A DNA stretch of 64,000 nt from Paenibacillus senegalensis JC66 (GCF_000285515.1 NZ_HE610958.1:433394-497393); one strand, 5' to 3'; positions 51,966-62,420 are shown, counted from the first letter of the stretch. Numbers and translations: made by a program. The notes: generated by a model from the sequence alone, not told the origin.

Positions 51966-53096
51966 TCATGCCAACTGCAGAATGCTTTTGGAAGCAAACC
52001 ATGCGGTCAGGCGCTGATTCACCTGCTCTTCACTCAACTCCGGCAGCAGCTTCTCAAGAGCTACCATATCAAACAGCCGTTCCATAGGCTCCCGCTTGTC
52101 TTCCTTTTTCGCCTTGGGGTCGTGCTTCAGCATATCCCAAGTGTCCAGAATGTACTGCCGCGGATCAATCTCCTGCTTTTGGAAGAAATGCTGCAGCTTC
52201 TCGACATCCTCCAGAAACTCCGCTCCGAAGCGCGCTTCGGTCTCCCCTTTCAAAAGGGCGATTTCCGCCTCGTACATCGGCCGTTCCGATTTGTCCACCT
52301 TCCCGCCGATCCATGGGGTTTCCAGTATCATTGGCAGGTGCTTGAGCTTGTCATGCCCGACAACCTTGCTGATCGTCTCAAACCCGAGATAGCCGGATCC
52401 GACAGGAGCGTGACGGTCTTTCGATGCCCCCCGCGGATTTTTACTATCATTAAGATGTACGACAGCGATCCGCTCGAGTCCCACTACCCGGTCAAACTCT
52501 TCCAATACACCATCCAGGTCGTTCACTATATCATAGCCGGCATCATGAATGTGGCAGGTGTCGAGACAAACCGTGAGCCGGTGATTGTCGGTCACCCTTT
52601 CGATGATTTCCGCCAATTCTTCGAAGCTGCGGCCCACTTCCGTCCCCTTGCCTGCCATCGTCTCCAAGGCAATGTTGACGTCGGTTTCCTTGACGCCCTC
52701 CAGCACCTCATTCAAGCCCTCTGCTATCCGGGCAATCCCATATTCTGCATCCTTATCCGTATAGGCGCCGGGATGCAGAACGATGTTTTTGACTCCTATA
52801 TAATGAGTGCGTTTAATTTCTTCCTGGAGGAAGGAAACGGCTAGCTCATATGTGTTGTCTTTGTAAGACCCTAAATTGATGATGTAGGGGGCGTGAACGA
52901 CTATCTCCGGCACATTATTCTGCTCCATCAGCTCCAAGCCTTCTTTGACAAACAAATCTTCAATCGGCTTACGCCTTGTATTTTGAGGAGCACCGGTGTA
53001 GATCATGAATGAACTGGAGCCGTATGAAGCGGCCTCCTGGGCAGCGGATAGCAGCCCTTTAGGCGAACAGGAAACGTGTGATCCTATTTTTAACAT
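51966..53096 (-). CDS. nfo: Endonuclease IV (apurinic/apyrimidinic), C-terminally extended
   Basis: 376 aa. Zinc-dependent AP endonuclease for base excision repair. Motifs: [102 protein letters not shown] and ILETPW, which cover the nine metal ligands. The catalytic domain ends near residue 285, the usual family length. About 90 additional residues follow, charged and helical. TGGGGT supports the ATG at 53096. Confidence 0.93.
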   Translation of the reverse strand: MLKIGSHVSCSPKGLLSAAQEAASYGSSSFMIYTGAPQNTRRKPIEDLFVKEGLELMEQNNVPEIVVHAPYIINLGSYKDNTYELAVSFLQEEIKRTHYIGVKNIVLHPGAYTDKDAEYGIARIAEGLNEVLEGVKETDVNIALETMAGKGTEVGRSFEELAEIIERVTDNHRLTVCLDTCHIHDAGYDIVNDLDGVLEEFDRVVGLERIAVVHLNDSKNPRGASKDRHAPVGSGYLGFETISKVVGHDKLKHLPMILETPWIGGKVDKSERPMYEAEIALLKGETEARFGAEFLEDVEKLQHFFQKQEIDPRQYILDTWDMLKHDPKAKKEDKREPMERLFDMVALEKLLPELSEEQVNQRLTAWFASKSILQLA

Positions 53097-53271
53097 TGAT
53101 CTCAACCCCACTCTTAGAATATTCATAGGAAATGAATTGAATGAATTGCTTTTAAAAGTATACCTGATCCGCTGGCTAGCCTTGTCATTAACCGCTCCTA
53201 TCAGCCTGTCGGTTAGGGATGCGGACAGGTTTGTCTAGATGCCGACACTTCCTCCTATTTTACTAATAAAC

Positions 53272-53300
53272 TTCAAATAAATCTAGGAATGCGGTATAAT
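53272..53300 (+). promoter_or_regulatory. Promoter of the DUF2621 gene
   Basis: TTCAAA, 17 nt, TATAAT. Predicted leader about 62 nt. Confidence 0.7.
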
Positions 53301-53369
53301 TTCCATAGAATACCCGAACTATACTTCAAGCTGGTAATGATATATGGCTTAACGAGGTGAAGAATAGAT

Positions 53370-53795
53370 ATGTTTTTGCAATGGGCTCTGATTTTGTGGG
53401 GCGCTGTTATGGTTTCGGTGCTGGCAATTGGCGGATTTTTTATGTTCCGGAAGTTTATGAAGGTGCTGCCCAAGAAGGACGGAATGTCCAAGCTGGACTG
53501 GCAAAATTATTACGTAGAAGCTTCACGCCACATGTGGACAGAGGAATCGAAGCAGTTTTTGGAACAACTGGTTTCTCCGGTTCCCGGGCCATTTCGCGAT
53601 ATAGCTAAGCATTCCATTGCGGCACGCATCGGACAGGTCGCTCTGGAAAAAGGGGCCTCTGAAGTTACCCGCGAGCATTGTATTGAAGGATATATTCTGG
53701 CTACTCCGCCGAGAGACTACAAGTCGTTAACGTCTTTTCTCGATAAACAAAACATCGATTATTCCTCCTATCGCCACCTGCTAAACCAATCCTGA
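53370..53795 (+). CDS. DUF2621 family membrane protein (YneK-like)
   Basis: 141 aa. One N-terminal membrane helix (WALILWGAVMVSVLAIGGFFMF), then a cytoplasmic domain with DGMSKLDWQNYYVEASRHMWTEESK and PVPGPFRDIAKHSIAARIGQVAL, typical of DUF2621 as in Bacillus YneK. GAGGTG is present 11 nt upstream. Function unknown; conserved in spore-formers. Single gene. Confidence 0.88.
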   Translation: MFLQWALILWGAVMVSVLAIGGFFMFRKFMKVLPKKDGMSKLDWQNYYVEASRHMWTEESKQFLEQLVSPVPGPFRDIAKHSIAARIGQVALEKGASEVTREHCIEGYILATPPRDYKSLTSFLDKQNIDYSSYRHLLNQS

Positions 53796-53889
53796 TATTG
53801 CTGCAGGACTACTTTGAAGGTCATGCGGCTAATGTTTTGCATTTATGTATTGGCTGGCGATTATGCAGAGGAAGAAGGAAGATAAATCA

Positions 53890-53928
53890 ACAACAACCGG
53901 AAGCTGGGGATAGCTGCCGGTTGTTTGT
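53890..53928. terminator. Bidirectional terminator
   Basis: AACAACCGG-A-AGC and GCT-G-CCGGTTGTT pair around GGGGATA, between the convergent DUF2621 gene and the PIN-domain gene. Confidence 0.85.
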
Positions 53929-53945
53929 TTGTAAGTATACAAATT

Positions 53946-54422
53946 TTAGTAAGCCGTAGGAATAACGCGAATATCTTGGTTCAACGTAGGCAGCCTCAAA
54001 TAACTGCGGTTGAATGTGAAGATGCGGCGAATCTGATAAGTGAGCATAACCACGGCTGTGGTCGCTTCGCGCAAGGAGAAACGAAATTCGGGACATTGCT
54101 GGAGGAAATTTTTGGCTTCCTGTTCCAGCTCGGAATTGCCGGAAATTAACGTCAGCTTCCCTTGGCGTACGGAACGCTCAATCACATCCAAAAAAAACTC
54201 CGCATGAGTATAACCATGATTATCCCTCAGCCACTCGTGCAGGTCAAAGATGAGATGGCTCGTGGAAATAAAGGGACGATCCAAGTCTTCCATGTCCATG
54301 ATGAAGGAGCGCGCTTTAAAATAATTCGGATCATCCGGATTCATATAAGCCATCAAGGCACTCTCATCGAGAAAAACTGCCTGCTGAAACTCGATAGAAG
54401 CTTTTGTTGTACTATTCATCAT
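53946..54422 (-). CDS. PIN-domain protein with degenerate active site (toxin-like)
   Basis: 158 aa. PIN fold with VFLDESALMAYMN (first Asp, about residue 19), LIFDLHEWLRD (Glu), SLREATTAVVM and IFTFNRSY. In active PIN nucleases the last two positions are Asp; here they are Glu and Asn, so metal binding may be reduced. The start overlaps the preceding gene by about 11 nt after GGAGAGGAG, so the pair is translationally coupled. Gene order fits an antitoxin-toxin (VapBC-like) operon, but toxicity is not shown by sequence. Confidence 0.75.
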   Translation of the reverse strand: MMNSTTKASIEFQQAVFLDESALMAYMNPDDPNYFKARSFIMDMEDLDRPFISTSHLIFDLHEWLRDNHGYTHAEFFLDVIERSVRQGKLTLISGNSELEQEAKNFLQQCPEFRFSLREATTAVVMLTYQIRRIFTFNRSYLRLPTLNQDIRVIPTAY

Positions 54423-54783
54423 AGTCAGGCTCCTCTCCTTTTGCCGCGGCTACAGGGGCCATCATCGGCTTCAAATCTTTCTTCGCGGTCAATCCATCGA
54501 GACTTAACAGCGGATTGCGCTGGATTTGCTCCGCGCTTACCGGAATTCTCTCTTCCGTTTCCTTATCCTCCAGCAGCAGTTGGACCGCACGGTGAAACAA
54601 AGCTTGGATGGTGGTGTTTTCCCGCTCCGCCTTCTGCCGCAGCAGCTCGTACACCCGAGGATCCAGTTCAATCGAAGGCTCCTCGTCTATCGAGGAAGAA
54701 GAATCCGGCTCTGACACCAGCTGGCTCGCCGACCGCTTTACACGATCGAACTGAGTCTCCACATATTTTTTAAATTTATCCAT
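54412..54783 (-). CDS. Putative antitoxin partner of the PIN-domain protein
   Basis: 123 aa. The core ELDPRVYELLRQKAERENTTIQALFHRAVQLLLED is an arginine-rich ribbon-helix-helix-like segment, flanked by acidic and Ser-rich ends. The start at 54783 has AAAGGG with correct spacing; the ATG three codons upstream has it too close. The gene is upstream of and overlaps the PIN gene, as antitoxins usually do. Its C-terminal tail is Ala- and Glu-rich and may bind the PIN protein. No confirmed family. Confidence 0.65.
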   Translation of the reverse strand: MDKFKKYVETQFDRVKRSASQLVSEPDSSSSIDEEPSIELDPRVYELLRQKAERENTTIQALFHRAVQLLLEDKETEERIPVSAEQIQRNPLLSLDGLTAKKDLKPMMAPVAAAKGEEPDYDE

Positions 54784-54829
54784 AGGTTTCATCCCTTTTT
54801 CTAATTGTCTTCACGTTGTATCCCATTTT

Positions 54830-55010
54830 ATCTCGCAGATTTACTTTGTCACTTACTTTTACTATTTTTGCTTGACTTTGTTTTGTTTTCCTTACTTATT
54901 TTTTCTTTTTTTAACTTACTTTTCGTTTTTCTTGCTTGCTTTTCGTTTTCTTTCGTTTTTCTTACTTGCTGCGGATCTTCACTCTATTTTTTCGTTCTAT
55001 TTTTCCTGCG
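54830..55010. repeat. Long polypyrimidine (plus) / A-rich purine (minus) tract
   Basis: On the minus strand this is a run of AAAAACGAAAAGCAAGCAAG-type repeats, almost free of pyrimidines. It directly precedes the antitoxin-like gene and would be its leader. Confidence 0.75.
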
Positions 55011-55743
55011 TTGTTGAAGCCATGATAAAGCCTAATGAGCAAGCTTAATGATCAAGCTCGATTTCGACATATTTCCACACCTGCTTCTACAGCATTCGCA
55101 TGGAATCGGCAATTTTAGCGGGCAGCAGCCAAAAAAGGCTCCGCAAACAGCCGAGTCTTCCCGGATCGATTACCCGCAAACTTCTCATGTGAAACAAGAG
55201 AGCTAATATTTTTTAGCTTTACAAACCTAGCGCTATTAGAAGTTTAAACGACACCCGCTGAGGGAGCACACTTTAACTATGCGCAGGCCAATCCCCTTTA
55301 TTATTTAGTCTTGAGATGTATTGAGATAACAATCGATTTTGGGAAACGGCACGTAATCTCTCCTGTCATTCCCCCTTTTATTTATTCTATCATGCTTCCG
55401 TATGTTCGCGATAGCGATTCATAGCGTTCTATGACTGGATCGGGCTGTTCTATGTACCGGTTGGTGCTGTTCTTTGCCCTGGACCGCCCTGTTCTATGTA
55501 TGGATCACCCTGTTCTACGTATGGATCACCCTCCTGACCCCGGTTTTTCCGCCCATTTGTCACAAATAAGAGCGAGGAGGAGCGTTAGAATTCAAAACAC
55601 TGCTTTTTCCATCAAATAAGTGCGAGGGCGAGCGTTAGCGCCTCGCGCATCCCTTGACACATGCTGCCCTATGCTGCTCGACGCTGCCTCGCCGCATCCC
55701 CATCTGTCTGATGCCGCTGCTCCGTGCTGTCTCGGCCGCCGAC
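55011..55743. other. Non-coding stretch with short repeats
   Basis: Contains two GAGCGTTAG motifs (55580, 55630) and the array at 55424-55530. No gene seen. Confidence 0.45.
55424..55530. repeat. 21-22 bp tandem array CTGTTCTATGTATGGATCAC
   Basis: Five units, two of 22 bp and three of 21 bp, with increasing similarity toward the right end. Confidence 0.75.
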
Positions 55744-55771
55744 AAAATAGCCGTTTCCGAAGAAACGGCTA
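55744..55771 (-). terminator. Terminator of the purine operon
   Basis: On the minus strand TAGCCGTTTC, loop TTCG, GAAACGGCTA, then TTTTG. It lies 35 nt after the purD stop codon. Confidence 0.92.
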
Positions 55772-55805
55772 CAAGCGAGCAAACCTGTGGTTGCTCTAAT
55801 ATTCA

Positions 55806-57062
55806 TTACACCAGCGCCTTATTAGCGATATCGGTGCGATAATGCTTGCCTTCAAAATGGATTCGGTCAGCCTGGGCGTAGGCTTTTTCTCTCGCCTCAG
55901 CGATCGTTTGACCCTGGCCAACTACACCGAGCACGCGGCCGCCGTTGGTAACCAGCTTGCCATCCTGTTCCGCTGTACCGGCATGGAAGACGAGCGCATC
56001 CACCTGCTCCAGCCCTTCGATGGCCAGCCCTTTCGCATAGGAGCCCGGGTAGCCGCCAGAAGCCAAAATAACGCAAACAGCCGCGCCATCACTCCACTGA
56101 ATATCTACATCCGCCAAGCGTCCATCCAGGCTGGCTTCTACAATATCAAGCAGCTCCGTCTGCAGCAGTGGCAGCACCACTTGGGCTTCGGGGTCACCGA
56201 ATCTGGCGTTGAACTCAATCGTTTTCGGACCTTCATCGGTAATCATGAGCCCAGCAAACAGTACACCGCGGAAAGGACGCCCTTCCGCCACCATCGCCTT
56301 TGCCGTTGGTTTAATAATCGTTTCGATGGCTTCCTGAACGATCGAATCGGCAATATGCGGAACCGGGGAATAGGTTCCCATCCCGCCTGTATTCAGACCC
56401 TTATCGCCATCATAAGCCCGCTTGTGGTCTTGAGATGGAATCATCGGGCGAACAACCTCTCCATCCACAAAGGACAGGATCGACATTTCCTGTCCGCTCA
56501 AAAATTCTTCGATGACCACGCGGCTGCCGGATTCGCCAAACACCTTGCTGACCATAATGTCCTGCAGAGCCTGCTCGGCTTCCTCCAGCGTATTGGCGAT
56601 AATTACCCCTTTACCTGCGGCCAGTCCATCTGCCTTAACTACTATCGGCAGCTTTTGGGCGCGCAGGTAAGCAAGCGCCTGCTCATAGTCATCGAACGCT
56701 TCATAAGCTGCGGTAGGAATGTTGTATTTTCGCAGCAGATGCTTGGTAAACACCTTGCTGCCCTCGATTTCAGCCGCATTTTTACGAGGTCCGTACACCT
56801 TAAGGCCTTTGCTTTCCAGATGATCGACAATTCCGTCAGCCAGCGGATCATCCGGGCCAACAAAAACAAGATCGATCTTTTCTTGCAGAGCAAACTCAGC
56901 CAGCTTGTCAAACTCGCTCTCGGCGATCGGTACGCACTCGGCCAACTGGGCAATCCCCGCATTACCGGGGGCGCAATATAATTGGCTAACCCGCTGACTG
57001 CGATTAAGCGACCATACAATCACATGCTCACGACCGCCCCGGCCGATGACTAATATCCGCAT
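55806..57062 (-). CDS. purD: Phosphoribosylamine--glycine ligase
   Basis: 418 aa. Second step of inosine monophosphate synthesis. ATP-grasp fold with GRGGREHVIVWSL at the N-terminus, VGPDDPLADGIVDHL, KADGLAAGKGVIIANTLEEAEQAL and VLFAGLMITDEGPKTIEFNARFGDPEAQVVLP. GGGAGGG supports the ATG. It is the last gene of the pur operon, but separated from purH by about 400 nt that hold a repeat array. Confidence 0.97.
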   Translation of the reverse strand: MRILVIGRGGREHVIVWSLNRSQRVSQLYCAPGNAGIAQLAECVPIAESEFDKLAEFALQEKIDLVFVGPDDPLADGIVDHLESKGLKVYGPRKNAAEIEGSKVFTKHLLRKYNIPTAAYEAFDDYEQALAYLRAQKLPIVVKADGLAAGKGVIIANTLEEAEQALQDIMVSKVFGESGSRVVIEEFLSGQEMSILSFVDGEVVRPMIPSQDHKRAYDGDKGLNTGGMGTYSPVPHIADSIVQEAIETIIKPTAKAMVAEGRPFRGVLFAGLMITDEGPKTIEFNARFGDPEAQVVLPLLQTELLDIVEASLDGRLADVDIQWSDGAAVCVILASGGYPGSYAKGLAIEGLEQVDALVFHAGTAEQDGKLVTNGGRVLGVVGQGQTIAEAREKAYAQADRIHFEGKHYRTDIANKALV

Positions 57063-57079
57063 GTAAATCCCTCCCGAAC

Positions 57080-57255
57080 CTTATCCTAGACCTTACCTTG
57101 AACTCTATCCTGTGGACTTTGCACTGAGCCTTACCTTGACCTATCCTGTGGACTCTGCGCTGAGCCTTACCTTGACCTAATCCTGTGGACTCTGCGCTGA
57201 AATTTATCCTGAACTTTATCCTGAACTTTACGCTGAACTCATAGAAATTTTTAAC
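57080..57255. repeat. About 36-bp tandem array inside the pur operon
   Basis: TATCCTGTGGACTCTGCGCT-type units with GAGCCTTACCTTGACC start at 57106, 57142 and about 57179, flanked by shorter TTATCCTGAAC-type repeats up to 57240. The array begins 18 bp upstream of the purD start codon. Confidence 0.85.
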
Positions 57256-57467
57256 CCTCATCTTGAACCTTGCTTTAAATCTGAATCAAATCCTAAAACG
57301 GTACAAGCGGCAGCTAAACTACATCAGTATATCAACGCATATACGGGTTGCGTCCTCCACATGGTTGAGCCGTTTCCTAAACTCATCTTCAAAGCCAGCA
57401 TATAATTTATAAACGTTATATCATCTTTAAATATATAATCAATTAACCTTATATCATCAATTAACGA
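57256..57467. other. Rest of the purH-purD gap
   Basis: No gene, promoter or terminator recognised. The AT content is high near the purH stop. Confidence 0.4.
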
Positions 57468-59009
57468 TTAATGTTTAAAGTGGCGCACGCCTGTCATGAT
57501 CATCGTGATCCCGTTCTCATTAGCGGCGCGAATCGATTCTTCGTCCTTGATGGAGCCGCCCGGTTGTATAATTGCGGTAATGCCATGCTTGGCAGCCAGC
57601 TCAACCGTATCCCCCATCGGGAAAAAGGCATCGGAAGCCAGAACGGAGCCTTTCGCTCTTTCTCCAGCCTGCTCAATGGCGATCTTAGCAGCGCCTACCC
57701 GGTTCATCTGGCCTGCGCCCACCCCAATCGTCATATTGTCTGCAGCCAGCAGGATAGCATTCGATTTCACGTGCTTAACGACCTTCCAGGCAAACAGAAG
57801 CTGCTTCAATTCCTCATCTGTAGGCTGCCGCTCCGTGACCACCTTCAGCTGATCCGGATCCAGGGAATACGTATCCGCTTCCTGAACCAGCATTCCGCCA
57901 TCGACAGACGTAATATTGAAGCGGTCTTTGCCGCTGGCACCCATATCTCCCAGCTTCAGAAGGCGCAAGTTTTTCTTCTTCTTCAAGATCTCTTCGGCTT
58001 CAGGAGTAAAGTCAGGGGCCATTATAATTTCCAGGAAAATTTCATGCATCAGTTGCGCACAGGCCTCATCAATCGTCCGGTTAGCGGCAATAATTCCTCC
58101 GAAAATGGAGACCGGATCCGCTTCATACGCTTTTTGGTAGGCTTCCACGATCGTCTCGCCAATTCCAACACCGCACGGGTTCATGTGCTTGACGGCTACT
58201 ACAGCAGGCTCCGCGAATTCTTTAACAATTTGCAAAGCTGCATTAGCATCATTGATATTGTTATAAGACAGTTCCTTACCGTGTAATTTCTCAGCCGTTG
58301 CAATCGTTCCCGCAACAGCTAATGGCTGGCGATAAAAGGCTGCTTGCTGATGCGGATTTTCCCCATAACGCAGGTCCTGAACCTTTTCGTAAGTTACGGT
58401 ATATTTCTCCGGTGTGCGTTCTCCGGTTTTTTCCGATAAATAATTGGCAATCAGAGAATCATAGGCCGCGGTATGACGGAATACTTTCGCAGCCAGCCGC
58501 TTGCGGGTCGCGAGCGAGGTATCCCCTGCGGAGTTTATTTCCTCCAACACCTGACCATAATCGCCGGCATCGACAACAACCGTAACAAAAGCGTGGTTTT
58601 TGGCTGCTGATCTCAGCATAGTCGGGCCACCGATATCAATATTTTCGATGGCGTCTTCATAGGTTACATTCGGCTTGGCAATAGTTTCGGCAAATGGATA
58701 TAAATTGACTACGACCAGATCGATATAGTCCAGTCCCAGCTTTTTCATTTGTGCCTGATGCTCTTCGTTGTCGCGAACCGCCAGCAATCCGCTGTGTACA
58801 GCCGGATGCAGCGTCTTCACACGGCCGTCCATAATTTCCGGAAATGAGGTAACCTCGGAAATATTGATAACAGGCACGCCTTTCTCCTTTAGAAGTGAGT
58901 AAGTCCCTCCTGTTGAGATCAGCTCGATCCCCTGCTTGGCTAACTCAGAAGCGAATTCGACGATACCGCTCTTATCCGAGACACTGATTAATGCTCGCTT
59001 GATGGCCAC
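57468..59009 (-). CDS. purH: Bifunctional AICAR transformylase / IMP cyclohydrolase
   Basis: 513 aa, last two steps of IMP synthesis. The N-terminal MGS-like cyclohydrolase domain ([17 protein letters not shown] ... [14 protein letters not shown]) and the C-terminal AICAR transformylase domain ([58 protein letters not shown]) are complete. The start codon is GTG at 59009 with AAGGAGGAG upstream. It lies 129 nt downstream of purN, a gap filled with a short repeat. Confidence 0.97.
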   Translation of the reverse strand: MAIKRALISVSDKSGIVEFASELAKQGIELISTGGTYSLLKEKGVPVINISEVTSFPEIMDGRVKTLHPAVHSGLLAVRDNEEHQAQMKKLGLDYIDLVVVNLYPFAETIAKPNVTYEDAIENIDIGGPTMLRSAAKNHAFVTVVVDAGDYGQVLEEINSAGDTSLATRKRLAAKVFRHTAAYDSLIANYLSEKTGERTPEKYTVTYEKVQDLRYGENPHQQAAFYRQPLAVAGTIATAEKLHGKELSYNNINDANAALQIVKEFAEPAVVAVKHMNPCGVGIGETIVEAYQKAYEADPVSIFGGIIAANRTIDEACAQLMHEIFLEIIMAPDFTPEAEEILKKKKNLRLLKLGDMGASGKDRFNITSVDGGMLVQEADTYSLDPDQLKVVTERQPTDEELKQLLFAWKVVKHVKSNAILLAADNMTIGVGAGQMNRVGAAKIAIEQAGERAKGSVLASDAFFPMGDTVELAAKHGITAIIQPGGSIKDEESIRAANENGITMIMTGVRHFKH

Positions 59010-59039
59010 TAGTTCTCCTCCTTAAATTATTTGTTCCAA

Positions 59040-59160
59040 ACAACCATTCATAACATGGCGAGATTCACTTACATTATGCTGTTACATTCCCTGGTGATTT
59101 ACTTACATTCTCTCTTCCTTACTCACCTAGTGATTCACTCATATTCCCTCATGATTCACT
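59040..59160. repeat. Short repeat from the purH leader into the purN 3' end
   Basis: GATTCACTTACATT / GATTTACTTACATT / GATTCACTCATATT / GATTCACTAAG recur at spacings near 20-40 bp. The last copies overlap the end of purN and encode its C-terminal VNHEGI. Confidence 0.7.
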
Positions 59161-59792
59161 AAGCTTGAGCCTTGTCGTTCACTTAAAATCCGTACATGGC
59201 GTCCCTGCAGCACAACCCTGCCTTCGCTAATCCAGCGAACCACTTCGGGATATAGCTGGTGTTCGATCAAATGTACACGGGAAGCTAGCGTATCCTCCGT
59301 GTCCTCTTCATGGATTTCCAAAGCTCTTTGCGCAATAATCGGTCCTGTATCCATTCCGCCATCCACATAATGAACCGTTACCCCGGTCAACTTGACTCCG
59401 CTTTCCAGCGCCTGTCCGATCGCATTCAAGCCGGCGAACGAAGGGAGCAGTGACGGATGGATGTTAATCATTCTTCCGTAAAAAGGCTCGACAAGAGACT
59501 CCGTAATCAGACGCATATAGCCTGCGAGCACGATGAGGTCAATCTCCCGTTTACGCAGCTCCGCAAGAATTTCCTGCTCATATGCTACTCGCGATTCGTA
59601 ATCTTTAGGAGAAAACACAAACCGGGGAATCCCTGCCCGCTTCGCTCTGTCGACAACTGGCGCCTTCGGCTTGTCACAGACCAGCAGAGCAATGCGTACC
59701 GGCAGCGTACCCGCCTCCACAGCATCTATCAGCGCCTGGAAGTTAGTGCCGCTGCCCGAGGCAAAAACAGCTATCGTAAACGGCTTACTCAT
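59139..59792 (-). CDS. purN: Phosphoribosylglycinamide formyltransferase
   Basis: 217 aa. It transfers a formyl group from 10-formyl-THF to [19 protein letters not shown] (phosphate binding), catalytic [13 protein letters not shown] (Asn and His) and [18 protein letters not shown] (Asp). The ATG overlaps the purM stop codon as ATGA. The last six residues lie in a repeat unit that continues past the stop. Confidence 0.97.
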   Translation of the reverse strand: MSKPFTIAVFASGSGTNFQALIDAVEAGTLPVRIALLVCDKPKAPVVDRAKRAGIPRFVFSPKDYESRVAYEQEILAELRKREIDLIVLAGYMRLITESLVEPFYGRMINIHPSLLPSFAGLNAIGQALESGVKLTGVTVHYVDGGMDTGPIIAQRALEIHEEDTEDTLASRVHLIEHQLYPEVVRWISEGRVVLQGRHVRILSERQGSSLVNHEGI

Positions 59793-60829
59793 ACCTGGAC
59801 ACCATTGAATACAACCTTTTGTGTCCCTTTCACAACTTTACCGATGCGGTACAATGTTTCTCCTTGTTCACCAGCCAGCTGGATCGCTTTTTCCGCTTCG
59901 GCTTCCGGCAGCACGAGCACCATCCCGATTCCCATATTAAAGGTTGTAAACATATCGCGATTGCTGATTCCGCCCTCGGCCTGCATCAGTTCAAAAATAG
60001 CCGGAATCGGCCAAGAGCCATAGTCGATCTGCACATCGACCTGATCCGGAAGCATTCTCGGAATATTTTCGATGAATCCGCCGCCGGTAATATGCGCCAT
60101 GCCTTTAATCGTCACCTGGCCAAGCAAATGCTGGATTGGCTTAACGTAAATTCTGGTCGGTTCGAGCAGAACTTCACCCAGCGGTCTGTCCAGCCCGCCA
60201 AGCTGCTGCTCCAGCGAGTAGCCCTTCTGCTCCAGCAACAGCTTGCGGACAAGAGAAAATCCGTTGCTGTGTACACCGCTGGAGGCCATACCGAGCACTA
60301 CATCGCCGGGTTGAATAGTCGAGCCGTCAATGATTTTGGCCTTATCAACAATTCCCACCACGAAGCCGGCGATATCATATTCGCCGTCTGCATACATCCC
60401 GGGCATTTCAGCCGTTTCACCGCCAATGAGCGCACAGCCGGATTGCACGCAGCCTTCGGCAATGCCTTGAACAACCGCTTCGATTTTTTCAGGGACAATT
60501 CGGCCGCTTGCCAAATAATCGAGGAAAAACAGCGGCTCTGCGCCTTGTACGACGATGTCATTGACACACATTGCCACCGCATCAATGCCTATCGTATCGT
60601 GTTTGTCCATGGCAAAAGCCAGCTTCAGCTTAGTACCTACACCGTCCGTACCGGATACCAGCACCGGCTCCTCGTATTTGTTCTTATCAATTCCGAATAA
60701 GGCGCCAAAACCGCCCAGCCCTGTCAAGACTTCGGGACGGAACGTCCTCTTGACGTGCTTTTTCATTCTTTCCACCGCTTCATTGCCCGCTGCTATATCC
60801 ACACCTGCTTGTTTATAAGCTTCAGACAT
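59789..60829 (-). CDS. purM: Phosphoribosylformylglycinamidine cyclo-ligase
   Basis: 346 aa. Converts FGAM to AIR with ATP. It has the PurM/SelD fold motifs [71 protein letters not shown] and [24 protein letters not shown] supports the ATG. 121 nt follow purF, and purN overlaps its end. Confidence 0.97.
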   Translation of the reverse strand: MSEAYKQAGVDIAAGNEAVERMKKHVKRTFRPEVLTGLGGFGALFGIDKNKYEEPVLVSGTDGVGTKLKLAFAMDKHDTIGIDAVAMCVNDIVVQGAEPLFFLDYLASGRIVPEKIEAVVQGIAEGCVQSGCALIGGETAEMPGMYADGEYDIAGFVVGIVDKAKIIDGSTIQPGDVVLGMASSGVHSNGFSLVRKLLLEQKGYSLEQQLGGLDRPLGEVLLEPTRIYVKPIQHLLGQVTIKGMAHITGGGFIENIPRMLPDQVDVQIDYGSWPIPAIFELMQAEGGISNRDMFTTFNMGIGMVLVLPEAEAEKAIQLAGEQGETLYRIGKVVKGTQKVVFNGVQV

Positions 60830-60950
60830 GATTCACACTCCTCTTTTTGAGCTCAGAGCCAAAATCAGTGCTAGACTTCCAACGGAGCAAACTGCTACGT
60901 TATTGTGTCAAACTCCAATTGCAAACATGAGCCTTTTTAACCTCTATCCA

Positions 60951-62420
60951 TCAACAGCCGCAGCCAGCAGCTTGTTCATTCAGCTTCGTTGGGTAGTCCC
61001 CGTCAAAACAACCCATGCACATTCCCCGGTTGTATTCTCCTGCCGGACGGCCAATCGCTTCCAGCAAGCCTTCCTTCGAGAGGAAATGCAGGGAATCCGC
61101 ATTTATCTTCTGACGAATCTGTTCCACCGATTTGCTTGAGGCAATCAGCTCTTCCTTGCTGGGCGTATCGATCCCGTAATAACAAGGATTCATATACGGA
61201 GGAGAAGTAATGCGTACGTGTACTTCCTTCGCTCCCGCTTCCCGCAGCAAATTGACAATGCGCAAGCTGGTCGTTCCCCTTACGATGGAATCGTCGATCA
61301 TGACTACCCGTTTGCCTTCAATAACTTTGCGAACCGCGCTGAGCTTCATTTTCACACCGCGTTCGCGCATTTCCTGGCTGGGCTGAATGAAGGTCCGGCC
61401 CGTATATTTGTTTTTGATCAAGCCAAGCTCGTAGGGAATCCCCGTTTGCTCCGCATAGCCAATGGCCGCCGAAATGCTGGAATCCGGAACCCCGGTAACG
61501 ACATCGGCATCGACAAACGCTTCCATAGCCAATTGCTTGCCCATCCGCTTCCGGGCGGAGTGCAGGTTGATATTATCCATATCGCTGTCCGGCCGGGAAA
61601 AGTAAATAAACTCCATCGCGCACATAGCCCGCCGTTCCATTGGTGCAAAGCGGTATTCCCTCATTCCGCTGCTGTCAAACACCAGCATTTCGCCAGGTGA
61701 AATATCGCGCAAATAAGTTGCCCCGACAGTTTCAAACGCACAGGTTTCTGAAGCAAACACATAAGCATCCCCGATTTTGCCGATGACAAGAGGACGCAAC
61801 CCGTTCGGATCCTGCGCCACAAACAATTTATCGTTGACCATAATAAGAAAAGCGAACCCGCCTACAATTCTTTGCAGAGCTTCCTTGACCGCTTCGACAA
61901 TGTTATCTTGGCGGGAACGGGCAATCAGATGAATGACGACCTCTGTATCGCTCGTCGTCTGAAAGATGGATCCCTGCTCCTCCAATTCCGCCCGGATTTC
62001 AGCGGCATTGACAATATTGCCATTGGTCGCAATCGCAATATCGCCCCCACGGTATTTGAAGACGAGCGGCTGGGCATTTTGCAGCTGACTTTCACCTGAG
62101 GTGGAGTAACGGACATGCCCTATAGCCGTTGTGCCCTGCAAGGAGTCCAGCCGGTCATTGTCAAAGACCTCCTTGACCAAGCCCATATCCCGATGGTAAT
62201 AAAACTTCTCGCCATCGGTCGTACAAATCCCGGCGCTTTCTTCTCCACGATGCTGCAAGGCATGCAGTCCGAAAAAAGACAAAGCCGAAGCTTCGGGGTG
62301 GCCAATAACCCCGAAGACTCCGCATTCTTCTTTTAACTTATCCAAACCTAGTTTATCGATTCCTTCGTTGTAGTAATTTCCCTCCCACGTCCGCGGGAGA
62401 ATTATGCGTTCATCAGGCAT
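60951..62420 (-). CDS. purF: Amidophosphoribosyltransferase
   Basis: 489 aa. First committed step of purine synthesis. It has a short propeptide before the catalytic Cys of [15 protein letters not shown] (about residue 33), then the Ntn-hydrolase glutaminase domain and the phosphoribosyltransferase loop [14 protein letters not shown]. Cysteines in [15 protein letters not shown] and MCMGC match the Fe-S ligands of B. subtilis PurF. The ATG overlaps the purL end by 19 nt after GGAAGGA. Confidence 0.97.
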   Translation of the reverse strand: MPDERIILPRTWEGNYYNEGIDKLGLDKLKEECGVFGVIGHPEASALSFFGLHALQHRGEESAGICTTDGEKFYYHRDMGLVKEVFDNDRLDSLQGTTAIGHVRYSTSGESQLQNAQPLVFKYRGGDIAIATNGNIVNAAEIRAELEEQGSIFQTTSDTEVVIHLIARSRQDNIVEAVKEALQRIVGGFAFLIMVNDKLFVAQDPNGLRPLVIGKIGDAYVFASETCAFETVGATYLRDISPGEMLVFDSSGMREYRFAPMERRAMCAMEFIYFSRPDSDMDNINLHSARKRMGKQLAMEAFVDADVVTGVPDSSISAAIGYAEQTGIPYELGLIKNKYTGRTFIQPSQEMRERGVKMKLSAVRKVIEGKRVVMIDDSIVRGTTSLRIVNLLREAGAKEVHVRITSPPYMNPCYYGIDTPSKEELIASSKSVEQIRQKINADSLHFLSKEGLLEAIGRPAGEYNRGMCMGCFDGDYPTKLNEQAAGCGC

